NCBI RefSeq assembly: GCF_050749805.1
Contig: NZ_CP192738.1
Span: forward strand, 3,472,001-3,536,000
Direction: 5' to 3'
Source: Hahella sp018986435
GTDB lineage: Bacteria > Pseudomonadota > Gammaproteobacteria > Pseudomonadales > Oleiphilaceae
Length of the DNA stretch: 64,000 nucleotides
Shown: piece after piece, positions 40,900-49,103 of the stretch
Layout: each line of letters begins with the position of its first letter
Position numbering within the stretch: position 1 is the stretch's first letter
Notes under the pieces: generated by a model
What the model was told of the DNA's origin: nothing
Databases searched by the model: none
What the model saw: the letters and a program-made list of their open reading frames with translations, nothing else
Position numbers and translations under genes: made by a program

Positions 40900-42072
40900 T
40901 CAAACCGCCAGTGACGCCCCCACCAACAGCTCCTCCACCAGTGCACTGCGAAATGCTTCGCCGTCTTCATCGAGTTCCGAGTTGATCAGAACAAAGACGC
41001 CGTGGCTCAGGTCTTCGGTCAGAATCAGGATATTGGCGGCGCCCAGGTCTCGGCCGCTGTGTCCTACGAATTGGCGTTCATTGACGCCTTCCAAGATCCA
41101 GCCAAGGCCTTGATAGGGATAAACCGTGGATTTTACCTGTCGCCGCAGCATTTTCCTGGGAGCTCTTGACGACAGGATGTCTCTGCTGTTTTCGCCGCCG
41201 ATCATGGCGCGCACGGCTTTACTAAGATCCGCCACCGAACAGCGCAGCATGCCGGCGGGCACATCCGGATAGCCTTGTTGCGGCAATTCAACCAGGTCGC
41301 CGTTCTGATAATCATAAGGTTTGGCGAGTATGTCAGGGTCGAACTGTCGCAGATACCAATGGGCGTTCCAGATTCCAAGAGGTTCAAGCACGTTTCTTTC
41401 CACGTATGAAGCAAAGGGCTGGCCGCTGACGCACTCGATCACATATCCCGCCAGCGCCATCGCCACATTGCAGTAATCCCACTTTTGTCCCGGCCGCGCC
41501 CGGCTATAAGACCCTTCAGGCGTGTAAGCGTCCCCACCTTTCACCAGATAATTTTTCAGAAAACTGTCCAGACTTTGTCTGGGATCGCCCTCGTAGGAAG
41601 GATCGCCATGCCCTTCATCGGAAATGCTGGACGTGTGCGTGAGGAGGTGACGCGGCGTGATGGGATCATGTGGACGATGTGGGTTTCTGACTGCAAAGTC
41701 GATGTACTCGTTCACATCACAGTCCAGATCTAGCCTTTCACGCTCAAATAATTGCACCAGCGCGGTGGCGGTGAATAACTTGCTGATTGACGCCAGATGC
41801 ATGGGCGTGTCGACAGTGAGCTTGCGCCCCTTGCCGATATCGGCGTAACCAAAGGACGAGGAATAAAGCGTGCCGCGGTCTCTGGACATGATCGCCACGG
41901 AAGTTCCCGCCACATGAGCGGCATGCATGCGCGGTTGAATGCTTGATTCAAATTTCTCCCGCCACGCATCGAAAGAACGCGAAGCGTCTTGAGTCGATTT
42001 CGCGAAGGCGATTTGTGGAGCGATCAGGCCTGCTATTCCCATTTTGAGCAAAGAACGTCTAATTAAAATCAT
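40900..42072 (-). CDS. Serine hydrolase of the class-C beta-lactamase/esterase fold
   Basis: A 390-residue exported enzyme. The N-terminal MILIRRSLLKMGIAGLIAPQ has two adjacent arginines ahead of a hydrophobic core and resembles a Tat-type signal. Catalytic motifs are SISK (S95, K98) and YCN (Y200, N202), with the third motif probably in FVGHSGRDLG (HxG). This family includes class-C beta-lactamases, DD-peptidases and esterases; the HxG third box favours an esterase/peptidase over a lactamase. Start ATG 42072 has AAGGGA 9 bases upstream; the longer frame upstream is unlikely. The HSL-type esterase gene lies 62 bases upstream on the same strand, so they may be an operon. Confidence 0.82.
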   Translation of the reverse strand: MILIRRSLLKMGIAGLIAPQIAFAKSTQDASRSFDAWREKFESSIQPRMHAAHVAGTSVAIMSRDRGTLYSSSFGYADIGKGRKLTVDTPMHLASISKLFTATALVQLFERERLDLDCDVNEYIDFAVRNPHRPHDPITPRHLLTHTSSISDEGHGDPSYEGDPRQSLDSFLKNYLVKGGDAYTPEGSYSRARPGQKWDYCNVAMALAGYVIECVSGQPFASYVERNVLEPLGIWNAHWYLRQFDPDILAKPYDYQNGDLVELPQQGYPDVPAGMLRCSVADLSKAVRAMIGGENSRDILSSRAPRKMLRRQVKSTVYPYQGLGWILEGVNERQFVGHSGRDLGAANILILTEDLSHGVFVLINSELDEDGEAFRSALVEELLVGASLAV

Positions 42073-42134
42073 GGATAGTTCCCTTATATAAGTTGTCATA
42101 TCAGCCGTCGTACGGTGGTCGTGCATTTGAGCAA

Positions 42135-43067
42135 CTAGCGGCTCTTTGCCTGAGTCAGCTCATGATCCAGAAAGTTCACGGCATTCATTAATGCCTGCGC
42201 GGCTTCAGGCATGAATCCTGAAAAGAGATGCCACACATGGAACATACCGGGCCAGACTTCCAGATTGACCCGCACCCGGTTTTCTCCCAGATGTGACGCC
42301 AGACGGATGGCGTCGCTTAACATCACTTCGTTTTCACCAATTTGAATCAGTGTCGGCGCGATTCCGCGAACATCGGCGAATACCGGTGAGGCGTCTGGAT
42401 CTGTCGCCAGCGCGTCACCCAAAAACGTACGTGCAAGTCGCTTTAACATCGCTACCGTCACCAGCGGGTCCAGGCCATCCCGATCTTGCGCTGATGCGCC
42501 GCTGTGGGTCAGGTTGGCCCAGGGTGAAAGCGCCGCGCCTGCGACGGGTTGCGGCAACCCGGCATTGCGCGCCTTGATCATCGTGGTAATGACCATGGCG
42601 CCGCCGGCGGAGTCGCCGGAAAGCGCCAGTGATTGAGGAGCGACGCCAGATTCCAGTAGATATCTGTATGCGGTAAATACGTCGTTAACGGGGGTAGGAA
42701 ACACATGTTCCGGGGCCTGCCGATAATCCGGCACATACACTCTGGCGCCCAGCCAGGTGGCGTATCTCGCGGCAAGTCCCTCGTATCCCTTTATTCCGCC
42801 ATGAACATAGCCGCCTCCGTGTATGTACAAGAGTGTGCGGTTATCCAACACCTTTTCAGGCGTAACAACTATTCCCGCAACGCCCCCCATGTTCACCGGC
42901 TCTATGTCGACCTTTTCCGTGACGGGGAAGAGCTTGTTCAAGGCGTTCATATAGTGGCTACGCACTTCCGCCCAGCTTGCTTCCGACACCCCCAGTAATT
43001 TATCGCCAATGGGCCCCGCCGCGTTTGTCCATCCATCAAGCGCCGCCTGCGTCTTATCATTTAACAT
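42135..43067 (-). CDS. HSL-type alpha/beta hydrolase (esterase/lipase)
   Basis: A 310-residue cytoplasmic esterase of the hormone-sensitive-lipase family. The oxyanion motif is YIHGGGYVHGG and the nucleophile elbow GDSAGGA (Ser). The catalytic acid is probably in IGENEVMLSDA and the His in GMFHVWHLF. The GDSAGG type hydrolyses short acyl esters. Start ATG 43067 follows CAGGAG; the longer open frame upstream reads into the AT-rich promoter region and is unlikely. It is probably cotranscribed with the beta-lactamase-fold hydrolase downstream. Confidence 0.85.
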   Translation of the reverse strand: MLNDKTQAALDGWTNAAGPIGDKLLGVSEASWAEVRSHYMNALNKLFPVTEKVDIEPVNMGGVAGIVVTPEKVLDNRTLLYIHGGGYVHGGIKGYEGLAARYATWLGARVYVPDYRQAPEHVFPTPVNDVFTAYRYLLESGVAPQSLALSGDSAGGAMVITTMIKARNAGLPQPVAGAALSPWANLTHSGASAQDRDGLDPLVTVAMLKRLARTFLGDALATDPDASPVFADVRGIAPTLIQIGENEVMLSDAIRLASHLGENRVRVNLEVWPGMFHVWHLFSGFMPEAAQALMNAVNFLDHELTQAKSR

Positions 43068-43378
43068 AATCGCTCCTGACATAAGCCTGCGCACTATTAC
43101 GCAGGGTTTTAAGGGGCTTTCATTAGAGAGTTCGGAGCTATTAAAAACAAATATACAACCTGTCTTTATTAATACTTTTTTGCACTTGTACAAACTGATA
43201 CACAAGAACAGCATCTATCAACTTTCAAAATACTATGCGCAGGCATTTCTCGACTGAATTTAAATCAAATTAAACATTTAAAAAAACTGCAACCAATAGG
43301 TAGAGCCATTTCGAAATAATGTTATGATAAAGTCCTGTGTCATTGTGATAACAAAATAAGATATAGAGGTTCTCGCCA
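43068..43378. other. AT-rich divergent promoter region
   Basis: No gene. The spacer between the HSL esterase (minus) and GFA gene (plus) is clearly AT-rich. It contains a short palindrome TTGTACAA (43186-43193) with a related ACACAAG nearby, and presumably the promoters of both genes. No reliable -35/-10 pair can be assigned. Confidence 0.5.
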
Positions 43379-43786
43379 ATGGAATATCCAATTAATGGTT
43401 CCTGTCAATGCGGACAGGTTACCTACACGCTATCCAAGCCGCCTATTGCGATAGCGGCCTGTCACTGCAAGCAATGCCAAAAGCTGTCGACCAGCGCGTT
43501 CAGCCTCACTGCCATGATTGAGTCAGACGCCCTTGATATTCGTGGTGAAATGAACGAGTGGAGCCGAGTCGCGGCCAGTGGAAACACCAGCTCAGCCAAG
43601 TTCTGTGCGGTATGCGCCAATCATATATACCATTACAACCCGAGCAATCCCTCGCATATAATGCTGAAACCATCCACCCTCTCTGACACCAGCATTATTA
43701 ACCCGACCATTCACGTCTGGGTCAGTGAAAAACAAGACTGGTTTCAAATACCGGAAGGCGTTTTGGTTTTTGATACGCAACCATAA
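43379..43786 (+). CDS. GFA-family zinc-binding protein
   Basis: A 135-residue protein of the GFA/Mss4-like fold. Zinc ligands are visible in the N-terminal CQCGQV and HCKQC clusters (C9, C11; C28, C30, C33) and in FCAVCA (C76, C79). The founding member accelerates glutathione-formaldehyde adduct formation, but most members, including this one, have unknown substrates. No signal peptide. It stands alone. Start ATG 43379 has modest upstream purines (AGAGG). Confidence 0.8.
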   Translation: MEYPINGSCQCGQVTYTLSKPPIAIAACHCKQCQKLSTSAFSLTAMIESDALDIRGEMNEWSRVAASGNTSSAKFCAVCANHIYHYNPSNPSHIMLKPSTLSDTSIINPTIHVWVSEKQDWFQIPEGVLVFDTQP

Positions 43787-43896
43787 ACACTGAAAAGTTA
43801 TTTACGCCGCCCGCAAGCCACTGTCTATCCGAAAACCAATGGCTATTATGCGGGCGCTCAATGTATATATATGAAAAGAAGTTCGCCGACAGTTCA

Positions 43897-44790
43897 TTAA
43901 TTGTGCTGGTAATGCGACATCAAGCCTAAAGGGTCATACCAAAGCGCTTTATTTTCCAATGGGGTTTCCGTTGGCAAAAACGGATTATCTAACAGGAAGG
44001 TCCTCCGCTCAGTCAATCTGGCGTCCTTAATCGCTTTGCCATGATGTTTGAAGAATATTTCGTCAAACGATTTGTCGGCGATCATCAGAGTTAATCCGAC
44101 TTCGATGCGCTGGGCAAGCTCCGGCGCGTACCTGGAAACAAAAAAGTAATAGGGCCAGGGGTAATAAATCAGAGTCTGCTGTTCTATCGCCAAATGCGGC
44201 AGGTCGTCACGCCGCGTTTTATATTCGGGGAAAACCTCATTAATGCCTCGTGGAAAGTGATCAAAGCGCCGCTGCACTAGCATTTTAAAAAGCCCGTCGT
44301 AGCTGCTGGCGGTTATGACATGGAAGCCGTTTTTCTCATACAGCGCCACATCCCCCCACCCCAATCCCTGACCAACGGTTAAACCGCGCAGGTCATCAAG
44401 CGTCTTCAGGTTATCAAATTTCGACTGCGAGTCCTTGGCGATAAGACTGATACGATAGCCAAGCAATCCCTTTCGCAAGGGGATGCGGATGGGGATAAAA
44501 TCCGCCTCTTTGTCTTTGCTGGTGGAGCTCCAGATAACATTCACAACGGAGTCTTTACGCCTCAGTTCCACAATATAGCGCGCCTCCGACATCACAAAGG
44601 GCGCTTCCGACAAGCTATAGGCGCCAAATCTTGCGGTGGTTTTATCCAGCGCAACGGTTAACAGTTCCATTAAGTCGGTGTAGCGGGTGTCGTGAATGGA
44701 CTGTGAGGCGGGAACCACAACCCTGATGGCCTCAGAGCCATGAGCCCTGAATGTCAGAAGAACAAAGAGAAAAACCGCCAGCAACTTCAT
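43897..44790 (-). CDS. Orphan periplasmic binding protein (SBP_bac_3-like)
   Basis: A 297-residue exported protein. Signal peptide at 1-18 (MKLLAVFLFVLLTFRAHG). The mature part has the two-lobe layout of amino-acid-type solute-binding proteins (DLRGLTVGQGLGWGDVALYE, then SYDGLFKMLVQRRFDHFPRG as the second-lobe signature). There is no permease or ATPase nearby; it is the third such orphan in this window. It may serve in signalling or feed a distant transporter. The converging hairpin at 44895 separates it from the oxidase gene upstream. Confidence 0.72.
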   Translation of the reverse strand: MKLLAVFLFVLLTFRAHGSEAIRVVVPASQSIHDTRYTDLMELLTVALDKTTARFGAYSLSEAPFVMSEARYIVELRRKDSVVNVIWSSTSKDKEADFIPIRIPLRKGLLGYRISLIAKDSQSKFDNLKTLDDLRGLTVGQGLGWGDVALYEKNGFHVITASSYDGLFKMLVQRRFDHFPRGINEVFPEYKTRRDDLPHLAIEQQTLIYYPWPYYFFVSRYAPELAQRIEVGLTLMIADKSFDEIFFKHHGKAIKDARLTERRTFLLDNPFLPTETPLENKALWYDPLGLMSHYQHN

Positions 44791-44892
44791 ATCTGAAACC
44801 TATCTGGACGCTGTCTTTAGCTCAAGTGTAGCAATTCAACTCTCAGACATGCTGAGAAGCCTCTATATAAATAAAGTATTAAAGTATTACGG

Positions 44893-44919
44893 AAAAAGGC
44901 CAGCATGAGACTGGCCTTT
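44893..44919 (-). terminator. Rho-independent terminator of the copper-radical oxidase gene
   Basis: AAAGGCCAG (44895-44903) and CTGGCCTTT (44911-44919) are perfect 9-base arms around CATGAGA. Read on the minus strand a TTTTT run follows the stem, 50 bases after the stop codon of the oxidase gene. It is the cleanest terminator in the window. Confidence 0.85.
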
Positions 44920-44970
44920 GTTTCATTTTTCAATGAATAAAATGTGGGTTAAATACTCCTATGGAGTCCC

Positions 44971-46965
44971 CTATAGTGAATTGTCCAACTTCACCATTTT
45001 GGCTTCCGAAGGCACGCCGTTCTCATTGAGCGCAAACAACATATAGTAGCCTGGAGGCGCAATATTGGAGTTCAACGGCGTAGTCAGTCGGTAATAGTTA
45101 TTGCCCATGGCGTCCAGTTCCAATTCGATGCGTCGTTGATCGGTATTGGAAGAGTGGGTGACCGCAGACAAACGGATCAGCGCAACAGAGCTGATGGTTT
45201 GTTTAGAGCTAATGTCGAAAGCCTTGTTATAGCCGATTTCGCCGTTATATCCCGTCGGCCCATTGTCGACCAGGGAAATTTCAGGACGATCACCTTTGAA
45301 CAGGTACGGAGGGCTGTAGATTTCCGCTGTGGTGTAGTTGAATTTACAACCTGCGCCACACGCGCCGCCGCCAGCGACCCAGATTCTGCCGTCAGGAAGC
45401 AGCACTGCGGTAGAGTGGTAGTCCCTGGGGTCCTGATGCTGAGCGACCTCCGTCCATTCATCGTTGACTGGATCGTATATTTCCGGCGTATACACCGCTT
45501 CGCTGGTATCGAACAAGTGGCTGTCCCGGGAACCGCCCACCGTGAAAACGCCGCCATCCGGCATCACCACCGAGTTGGCGTAGTACCTGGGATGGTGCAT
45601 GTTTTCCTTACGCACGGACTCACCGGTTTTCAGGTCGATCTCGTAGACGGAATACAGTGACTCACTGACATTAATTTCCGCCTGATCGTCTTTATAGTCT
45701 TCAACACCGAACCGGGCGTTTCCGCCCATTAACAGCAGCTTATCCGCGCTGTACTGAACATTGGTGGCGCCCTGAATGTACTTCGGTCCATCCTCACGTC
45801 CCAGGCCGGTCAGCGTGGAGCTGCCCTCGCCTTCGACAGTGTGACGCACGAAGTTCTTGTAGGGCGCGTACTCCAGAATGCTACCGTCATGCATAACGGC
45901 GAGTTTACGGTAATACTGCCCACGGGCCAGGCCGTAATCACTGTTTTGTCTGCCGTCGATATCAATCACAGTGGATATCTTCTCGTAACCAATATCCCTG
46001 GTATTGCTCAAATACCTGAAACTGCGAGTGTCTGGATTCCAGATTTCTCCCTTCATATTTTCAAAGAAAGAATTTGGGTTGATAGAACCGTCCCCGTCGC
46101 CACCGGTTGTGAAGACAGAGCCGTCGCCCAGGATAACGGCGCTGTTATACCAACGCGCTTTCACCAGATCGTTTTCCCGGTTCCATTTGTTGGTGTCTGA
46201 GTTGTAGGTCACCACATATTTACGTTTGGACTGGTCGCCTCCGCCGCCCATAATCAGCAGGGAGCCATCCCGATCCATGACCGTGGCCGGGCAGAACATC
46301 TCGTAGGTATCTTTCACCAAATACTGAGAAAGTTCTCCGCCTTTAGGGTTGAACGTGCCGGTGTAGGTGACGTCATCGCCATGAAAACTGATCGGCGTGG
46401 ACCCCGACCAGAACACCAGCTGCCCGTTGGGCAGAATCGCCGAGGCAATCGCCACCAGGCCCAGCTCGAAAGTGTCGCTCCATTCACCAACCACTGTTTT
46501 CGCGGCCGGTTTGAGGTCGAACTTTTCGTTGTCCCCGGTCGTGCAGCCGAACTGCATCAGTTTCGCCCCGTCAGTGAATCGATTGCCTGCGATATTCAGG
46601 CAAAGCTCCGTCCCCGCCTGAGTTATCCGGTAACCGTCCCTTAAAGGCGCGATATTCAGCGGTCTTGCGGTCTGGCAATCGCCCAGCTTGACGTCCGCTC
46701 CGGCGACGCCCGGCACGTTAATGCAGTACTCCCGGTTCTCTACCGTAGTAGTCAGTTGGTAACTCCCATCAGGATTCTGACGAGCGTTCCATAACAGGGA
46801 GTCCGCTGAGCAGGCCAACTGCACCAATCCCATCGTTGCGTTGCTTTGAAAGCACAGTCCGCTGTCCTTGCCGGCAAGGTTAAACAAGCCGGCCGGTATG
46901 TCAGCAAACGCCATCTGGGAGGTCACAGCTATGCCCGTACCTACAATTATTTCACGTATTTTCAC
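44971..46965 (-). CDS. Secreted galactose/glyoxal-oxidase-like copper-radical oxidase with ricin lectin domain
   Basis: A 664-residue secreted oxidase. Signal peptide at 1-21 (MAFA-D). Residues ~25-152 form a ricin-type beta-trefoil (repeated GLCFQSNATMG..QLACS, EYCINVPG..KLGDC, ELCLNIAG..MQFGC units). Residues ~160-560 form a kelch propeller and the end a DUF1929 domain. The copper-radical centre can be traced: C225 (EMFCPATV) and Y273 (ARWYNSAV) as the thioether pair, axial Y516 and H517 (DPRDYHSTA), and H604 (THSSNTDQRR). Family members oxidise primary alcohols or aldehydes and release H2O2. The stacking Trp of galactose oxidase is not evident, so substrate may differ. GTG start at 46965 with GGAG upstream. 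Confidence 0.85.
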   Translation of the reverse strand: MKIREIIVGTGIAVTSQMAFADIPAGLFNLAGKDSGLCFQSNATMGLVQLACSADSLLWNARQNPDGSYQLTTTVENREYCINVPGVAGADVKLGDCQTARPLNIAPLRDGYRITQAGTELCLNIAGNRFTDGAKLMQFGCTTGDNEKFDLKPAAKTVVGEWSDTFELGLVAIASAILPNGQLVFWSGSTPISFHGDDVTYTGTFNPKGGELSQYLVKDTYEMFCPATVMDRDGSLLIMGGGGDQSKRKYVVTYNSDTNKWNRENDLVKARWYNSAVILGDGSVFTTGGDGDGSINPNSFFENMKGEIWNPDTRSFRYLSNTRDIGYEKISTVIDIDGRQNSDYGLARGQYYRKLAVMHDGSILEYAPYKNFVRHTVEGEGSSTLTGLGREDGPKYIQGATNVQYSADKLLLMGGNARFGVEDYKDDQAEINVSESLYSVYEIDLKTGESVRKENMHHPRYYANSVVMPDGGVFTVGGSRDSHLFDTSEAVYTPEIYDPVNDEWTEVAQHQDPRDYHSTAVLLPDGRIWVAGGGACGAGCKFNYTTAEIYSPPYLFKGDRPEISLVDNGPTGYNGEIGYNKAFDISSKQTISSVALIRLSAVTHSSNTDQRRIELELDAMGNNYYRLTTPLNSNIAPPGYYMLFALNENGVPSEAKMVKLDNSL

Positions 46966-47206
46966 GTGTACATCTCCAAATAATTAACTTCTTAGGTTTC
47001 TCATGCAGCTTGTTGTTTTTATTGACTAACATGAGCACCTGTTAGAAGGGCGTCTGGAGAAATGGTTCAATTATTTCGATTAAGTTAATCGATTATTTTG
47101 AAAAGTCGAATAAACGAAGCGACCCTGACCGCTCTGTTTATGCGATGGCTTTGCACGCCATTCACAGCCAGTGCGCCAGACAATCTGCAGAATTTACGCG
47201 CTGAAC

Positions 47207-47620
47207 CTAAGTCGCGCTCAAGGCTTCCCGCAGACGTTGCGGAAGCGGCACAGGTCTTTTGCTTTCGGGAGATATGGCGACCTGGGTTAAAGTCGCGCGA
47301 AAGCTGATTTCATCGGCATGGTTGCGGGCTTCAACCAGAAAGCTGAATGAGGTCGTGGTCAGTTCTTTGCAGCTGACGCTAATGTCGATGACGTCATCCC
47401 AGGCCATGGGCGCCAGAAACTCAATGGAAAGCGCCCGCGCCGGCGGCAGAATCCCCATGTCCAATATCTCGCGGATTCCCGGCGCGCCGAGTTTATGGGA
47501 CAGGAATTCGTGCACCGCCTCTATCACGAAATACGAGATACGGGGCGTATAGACAATCCCGGCCGGGTCACAGTCGCCAAACAGGATTGTCCGCTTTGTC
47601 ATAAAACTCATCGCGTTCAC
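47207..47620 (-). CDS. Hotdog-fold acyl-CoA thioesterase
   Basis: A 137-residue protein of the 4-hydroxybenzoyl-CoA thioesterase-like hotdog family. The active-site segment is FGDCDPAGIVYTPRISYFV (the aspartate is catalytic in this class). It hydrolyses acyl- or aroyl-CoA thioesters in the cytoplasm; the real substrate is unknown. It is divergent from the MerR gene at 47769 across ~150 bases. Start could be 47620 or the methionines at codon 4 or 7. Confidence 0.8.
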   Translation of the reverse strand: MNAMSFMTKRTILFGDCDPAGIVYTPRISYFVIEAVHEFLSHKLGAPGIREILDMGILPPARALSIEFLAPMAWDDVIDISVSCKELTTTSFSFLVEARNHADEISFRATLTQVAISPESKRPVPLPQRLREALSAT

Positions 47621-47768
47621 TCGCTAATCATTTCTTTTCCGTTAATTTTTCGCCGCGCCAACCTTGGTCACGCGTCCCCTACTCGAAATCCTGAACTTTC
47701 GGCCTCATCTCTATGCCGAACAAGCATAGAATACTCGCTATCACGAAGATTTCAGGAGACCGCTGGAC

Positions 47769-48128
47769 ATGTATATCGGCAAGTTGGCGAAATTGACAGG
47801 AACCACGCCGAAGGCCATTCGCCACTATGAAACGTTGGGACTGTTGCCTGAGCCCCAGCGCAGAGAGAAATACCGCGTCTACTCTGACGACGATGTGGAA
47901 GCGGTCACGCTGATCAAGCAGGCCCAGGCTCTCGGATTTAAATTGTCGGAACTGAAAAAGCTGGTTGCAGGCATTAATGTATCCGACGGCTTTCCCTTCG
48001 ATGCGGCGATAGCCATGGTCAAGATGAAACGGCAAACGCTACACGAAGAAATGCAGGCGATGCAAAGTCTGGACAAGCGCCTCAGGCAGCTTCAGGAAGA
48101 TCTGCAAAACTCATCCTGTCGTTGTTGA
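47769..48128 (+). CDS. MerR-family regulator
   Basis: A 119-residue regulator. The N-terminal winged helix is IGKLAKLTGTTPKAIRHYET then LGLLPEPQRREKYRVY, followed by a long dimerisation helix. It ends SSCRC, a cysteine pair at the extreme C-terminus that could bind metal or sense redox, though metal-type MerR proteins usually have a longer domain. It diverges from the thioesterase and is followed, in the same direction, by the quinone-reductase-like gene, which it may control. Confidence 0.85.
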   Translation: MYIGKLAKLTGTTPKAIRHYETLGLLPEPQRREKYRVYSDDDVEAVTLIKQAQALGFKLSELKKLVAGINVSDGFPFDAAIAMVKMKRQTLHEEMQAMQSLDKRLRQLQEDLQNSSCRC

Positions 48129-48201
48129 CTCTGCCCCTAAGGACAGGGTTTAGCATCTGCGCCATCAAACGGATATCTGATTAAGTGTTTGGAGGTAGTA
48201 G

Positions 48202-48780
48202 ATGAAGAAAATACTGGTGCTCAATGGCAGCCCTAAAAACGACGGCTTCGCTTGCGCTTTATCTCAGCATTACGCGGCGGCGGCTGATGAGGCGGGTTTT
48301 CCCGTCACGCAGGTGAATCTGCGGGAGTTGGAGTTCGATCTCAATCTGGCGGCGGGATATGACGCCATCATGCCGCTGGAACCGGACTTATTGCGACTGC
48401 AGGAGCAGGTTCTGGATGCGGATCATCTGGTATTCGCCTATCCGGTTTGGTGGGGGTCGGTCCCGGCATTGATGAAAGGCGTGCTGGACCGCATTCTGTT
48501 GCCGGGCTTCGCATTCCGGTTTGAAAAAGGCGCCTCCTTTCCTCAGCAACTACTGGCGGGCAAAACCGCACGCCTGCTGGTCACGATGGATACGCCGCCC
48601 TGGTACTACAAGCTTGTTTATGGCGCGCCCAGTCATAAGATGATGAAGAAAACCGTGTTGGAATTCTGCGGCGTCAAACCAGTGAAAATCAGCGAATTCG
48701 GACCGATCGTCAAATCCACTCACGACATCCGCCGCCGCTGGCTGGAGCAGACATTACAGCTGGCGGCGGCGGGGAGCTGA
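48202..48780 (+). CDS. NAD(P)H-quinone oxidoreductase / flavodoxin-like (NQO1/MdaB group)
   Basis: A 192-residue flavodoxin-fold oxidoreductase that reduces quinones in the cytoplasm. VLNGSPKNDGFACALSQHYA binds the FMN/FAD phosphate; FAYPVWWGSVPALMKGVLDR is the second flavin-contact motif of the NQO family; LVTMDTPPWYYKL is in the expected place. ATG 48202 follows GGAGG. It lies 73 bases downstream of the MerR gene on the same strand, so MerR may control it. Confidence 0.83.
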   Translation: MKKILVLNGSPKNDGFACALSQHYAAAADEAGFPVTQVNLRELEFDLNLAAGYDAIMPLEPDLLRLQEQVLDADHLVFAYPVWWGSVPALMKGVLDRILLPGFAFRFEKGASFPQQLLAGKTARLLVTMDTPPWYYKLVYGAPSHKMMKKTVLEFCGVKPVKISEFGPIVKSTHDIRRRWLEQTLQLAAAGS

Positions 48781-49103
48781 GGTTTATTCAGCGTATTACG
48801 TAAGCCTTACTGCTCAAAAAGACGCACCCTGTTGCGACACAAAATGGATGAATTCCGCTTTGTTGAGCTTGTTATTTGGATATTGATTGGATGCGTTCTT
48901 GTAAGCCTTACAAAAGTCATTGCAAGTCTGACGGCGACAATCCCGTCAATCAGGCGAATCGCTCCTCGTCTCGCGCCAGATTCTCGCTTACCGACAGCCC
49001 ATCATAATCGTCCCGTCCGCCATAACAAGGTTGCGGCAGCCGGGGCATGTTTCTTGCCCCTGTCACCAGTCAATGGAATGCAATAGCTGAAGCGAGGAAA
49101 CCT
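48781..49103. other. Spacer before the fad genes, with paired palindromes
   Basis: No gene is supported; an open frame starting at 48832 has one hydrophobic segment but then reads as non-coding, so I leave it out. The 11-base palindrome GTAAGCCTTAC occurs twice, at 48800-48810 and 48901-48911. The second copy extends to TTGTAAGCCTTACAA (48899-48913). These are candidate operators for the fad genes. Confidence 0.5.
48899..48913. promoter_or_regulatory. Palindrome, possible fad operator (second copy)
   Basis: TTGTAAG-C-CTTACAA is a perfect inverted repeat. Its core GTAAGCCTTAC recurs exactly at 48800-48810, 101 bases earlier. It lies ~190 bases before the thiolase start. Binding protein unknown; it does not match the PsrA-type site I know. 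Confidence 0.4.

Noticed and set aside
48832..49086. Open frame with one hydrophobic stretch before the thiolase
   Set aside because: The second half reads as low-complexity proline/arginine-rich sequence, and the stretch contains candidate operator palindromes.
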